Shown here one piece after another: positions 6,190 to 7,401 of a stretch of 7,401 nt of DNA. A program made the position numbers and the translations under genes. Location of the stretch: positions 1-7,401 of the forward strand of contig CABGHH010000077.1 of the NCBI GenBank assembly GCA_902158745.1. Direction: 5' to 3'. Under the pieces are notes generated by a model, which ran no database searches, had not been told where the DNA came from, and worked only from the letters and a program-made list of their open reading frames with translations. Positions within the stretch are counted from its first letter, which is position 1. Every line of letters starts with the position of its first letter. The stretch is from Candidatus Methanolliviera sp. GoM_asphalt. GTDB taxonomy: Archaea > Halobacteriota > Methanoliparia > Methanoliparales > Methanoliparaceae.

Positions 6190-7235
6190 ATTACCAAGAA
6201 ACTTTTTAATCCATTTTCTGGCAAAACTAAGTCTTGAGGAAAAAACCTCAAAATTGCGTTTTACTATGAATTTCAGCTGATCCACATCTTTGATAAACTC
6301 TCTGGAAATCACTTTTTTTATGGACTTCCAGAGAGATTCAATATTTAGATCAGGAGAGTATGGTGGTAAGAAGACATAGGCGTATGGAGAGATTCGATGC
6401 GGTCTCTTTTGTTTTGGCTGCATGATGGGAGGAAAAATTGTCCAGAATGAGAATGATCTCTCTGTTAGGATTATTCTCTTTTATTGACTGTAGAAACTCA
6501 CACATATCTTCCTTCTTTGAATGGTCTTTGAAATCAAGAACAGATTTTCCATTTAGGGGATAGAATCCAAAGGCGTTGGCATTCATTTTTGTAGTATTCT
6601 TAAATATCTCCGGCTTGCCAAAAGACCAGAGTCTCTGAGTATTCGCTGTTGTCTGAGGGGATGTTTCATTTGAAAATGGAACATTTTCAAGTTTGCAAAT
6701 CTTCGATTTGCAATCATCCAAAAATCCTATAATTGGAGTGTTTTTCAGATTTTCATTTAGTATTTTTTAAAATATCCTCTGCATTCTTTGGTTTTCTTTA
6801 ATCATGCGGGTAAGGTTTAGCATGATTCATTCCAAACTTTTTCAGTATGACTCTTATCTGTTTGAGTGTGTATTCTACTTCGAACTTTAGGAATATGAAT
6901 TTTCTGACCTCTTCTGTGGTCCAATTCTTTCCTTTCAGCTCTTTTTTCAGCTCTTCTTTTTGTTCAGAAGTTAGCTTGGAGGGTCTACCCCCTCCAAATC
7001 TGGGTATCAGTCCATTATACCCATCTTCATTCCATCGTCTCTGCCATTCATAGCCTATTGCTTCGGTAACATCTACCATTTCAGAGGCGTTCTTAACGGT
7101 ATATCCCTGGTACCTGTATTTTACAAAATAGAGTCTTTTGAGTACTCTCACATTTTTCTCCAATGACCTAATTCTCTTGTCAAGTTCATCTATCGTTACA
7201 TCTTTCTTGATTTCAATAGTTATGGGACGTGCCAT
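6166..7235 (-). pseudogene. IS630-family DDE transposase, broken by one stop and two frameshifts
   Basis: Piece 1 (7235-6798) starts at ATG 7235. It has a coiled N-terminus, a helix-turn-helix region, YTVKNASEMVDVTEAIGYEW (45-64), and the IS630 linker LIPRFGGGRPSKLTSEQKEE. It ends at TAA 6798-6800, where HD*RKPKNAEDIL shows that a Tyr codon of the family (PYPHDY) has become a stop. The frame is lost again in a six-base T run (6763-6768 on the plus strand; one base apparently missing). Piece 2 then holds IIGFLDD with the first catalytic Asp, a 16-residue insertion, TSPQTTANTQRLWSFGKP, and ILILDNFSSHHA with the second Asp. One extra base near 6376 shifts to piece 3, VFLPPYSPDLNIESLWKSIKK, with the catalytic Glu; the Pro usual in DLNPIE is missing. 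Reconstructed length is about 355 residues including the insertion. All three catalytic residues remain, but the gene is dead unless frameshifted and read through. Confidence 0.9.
6666..6717. repeat. 44-bp double-hairpin palindromic insertion with TCAT direct repeats
   Basis: Two perfect hairpins stand side by side. The first (6670-6690) has arms TTGAAAATG and CATTTTCAA around loop GAA. The second (6693-6713) has arms TTGCAAATC and GATTTGCAA around loop TTC. They are separated by GT. TCAT flanks the pair on both sides (6666-6669 and 6714-6717). Removing 48 bases restores the family sequence GFLDETSPQTTANT across the site, so the ancestral state is clear and TCAT is a target duplication. The insert is 16 codons, in frame and without a stop (CKSKICKLENVPFSNE on the minus strand). 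The two arms are alike (TTG-AAAT, 7 of 9 bases), so the element may have arisen by doubling. It is probably a non-autonomous palindromic element; the enzyme that moved it is unknown. Confidence 0.85.
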
Positions 7236-7253
7236 AATATGAAATTACATTGT

Positions 7254-7282
7254 TACTTTAAAAAGTTTGGTATTTGACTATA
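7254..7282. repeat. Right terminal inverted repeat of the IS630 element
   Basis: Begins TACTTTAAAAAG and ends TTTGACTATA at the outer boundary. Inverted partner of 6161-6189. It lies 18 bases upstream of the transposase ATG; on the minus strand its CTTTTTAAAG could double as the TATA box for the transposase, as in many compact insertion sequences. Confidence 0.8.
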
Positions 7283-7350
7283 GTAGAGTTATTATATTCC
7301 CTAATAGAAGATTCGATCACACCCATATTTAAGTTAAGTTTTGCCTTTTT

Positions 7351-7401
7351 CATAGTAAGACCTGATTTTTAAAGTAAAAATGGATTTCGCCTAACTTTAG
7401 G
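7351..7401. mobile_element. Possible end of a second IS630-type element, inverted, running off the window
   Basis: CATAGTAAGACCTG followed by TTTTTAAAGTAAAAATG resembles the reverse complement of the right end of the IS630 element (TATAGTCAAATACC, then CTTTTTAAAGTAACAATG). The stretch TTTTTAAAGTAA is identical, and the following AATG-ATTTC also agrees with small gaps. This would be the promoter end of a related element pointing rightward, 68 bases from the first. The outer TA is CA here, so it may be decayed, a solo end or a short MITE. The similarity rests on AT-rich DNA, so chance is not excluded. Confidence 0.4.

Larger units (their letters stand above)
6161..7282 (-). mobile_element. IS630-family insertion sequence, complete ends, inactivated transposase
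   Basis: About 1.12 kb, the usual size for IS630 elements. Both ends are visible: a left terminal repeat at 6161-6189 and a right one at 7254-7282, inverted and matching at 21 of 29 positions by eye, each ending in TA on the outside, as expected because IS630 elements insert at and duplicate TA. One degenerate transposase gene fills it on the minus strand, its stop (6166-6168) inside the left repeat. The bounds are given with the TA copies; the element proper would be 6163-7280. It lies in the non-coding stretch after the UPF0148 gene. It cannot make its own transposase in one piece but could still be moved by a relative acting in trans, since both ends survive. Confidence 0.88.

Noticed and set aside
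6763..6768. Programmed frameshift or slippage site in the transposase
   Set aside because: The A run on the minus strand is suitable, but a TAA stop lies upstream at 6798-6800 and a second uncompensated shift lies downstream near 6376, so decay explains it better.
7390..7401. CCTAACTTTAGG at the right edge as a hairpin or terminator
   Set aside because: Only a 5-bp stem with a 2-base loop at the window edge, too short to support a call.
1..7401. CRISPR array, tRNA or rRNA genes
   Set aside because: I saw no regularly spaced direct repeats, no tRNA-like cloverleaf or TTCGA arm in a gap between genes, and no rRNA signature; the gaps are all short.

Overview
The window looks archaeal, most likely euryarchaeal. 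It encodes a class I lysyl-tRNA synthetase, an archaeal/eukaryotic-type (alpha2) glycyl-tRNA synthetase, a methanogen-type thymidylate synthase, the archaeal families UPF0147 and UPF0148, and the start of a gene that reads as cyclic 2,3-diphosphoglycerate synthetase, an enzyme known from thermophilic methanogens. The DNA is AT-rich, with TATA-like boxes and GGAG/GGTGAT Shine-Dalgarno motifs. I cannot name a genus from this.

Layout. (1) Bases 1-588, minus strand: the first 196 codons of the cyclic-2,3-diphosphoglycerate synthetase-like gene, with a TTG start; the rest lies beyond the left edge. (2) Bases 589-907: a promoter region, then on the plus strand a short decayed N-terminus of a short-chain dehydrogenase. 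(3) Bases 908-5508, minus strand: a compact five-gene operon read in the order UPF0147, glyS, thyA, lysS (class I), small winged-helix protein. The genes abut or overlap by 4-11 bases (TAA|ATG, ATGA, ATGA, then an 11-base overlap), so they are probably co-transcribed and translationally coupled. The operon joins two aminoacyl-tRNA synthetases with dTMP synthesis and ends in a possible DNA-binding protein. (4) Bases 5612-5974, plus strand: a UPF0148 zinc-ribbon protein, divergent from the operon across an AT-rich promoter region, followed by a possible 41-residue ORF. (5) Bases 6161-7282: a complete but dead IS630-family insertion sequence with imperfect terminal inverted repeats and TA at both ends. 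Its transposase, on the minus strand, carries one nonsense codon and two frameshifts. (6) Bases 7283-7401: flank ending in what looks like one end of a second, inverted IS630-type element running out of the window.

The most unusual structure is a 44-bp insertion inside the transposase gene (6670-6713). It consists of two perfect 9-bp-stem, 3-base-loop hairpins in tandem, with complementary loops (GAA and TTC), flanked by a 4-bp direct repeat (TCAT). It adds 48 bases, exactly 16 in-frame codons, next to the first catalytic Asp. It looks like a very small palindromic mobile element able to insert in a gene without shifting the frame.
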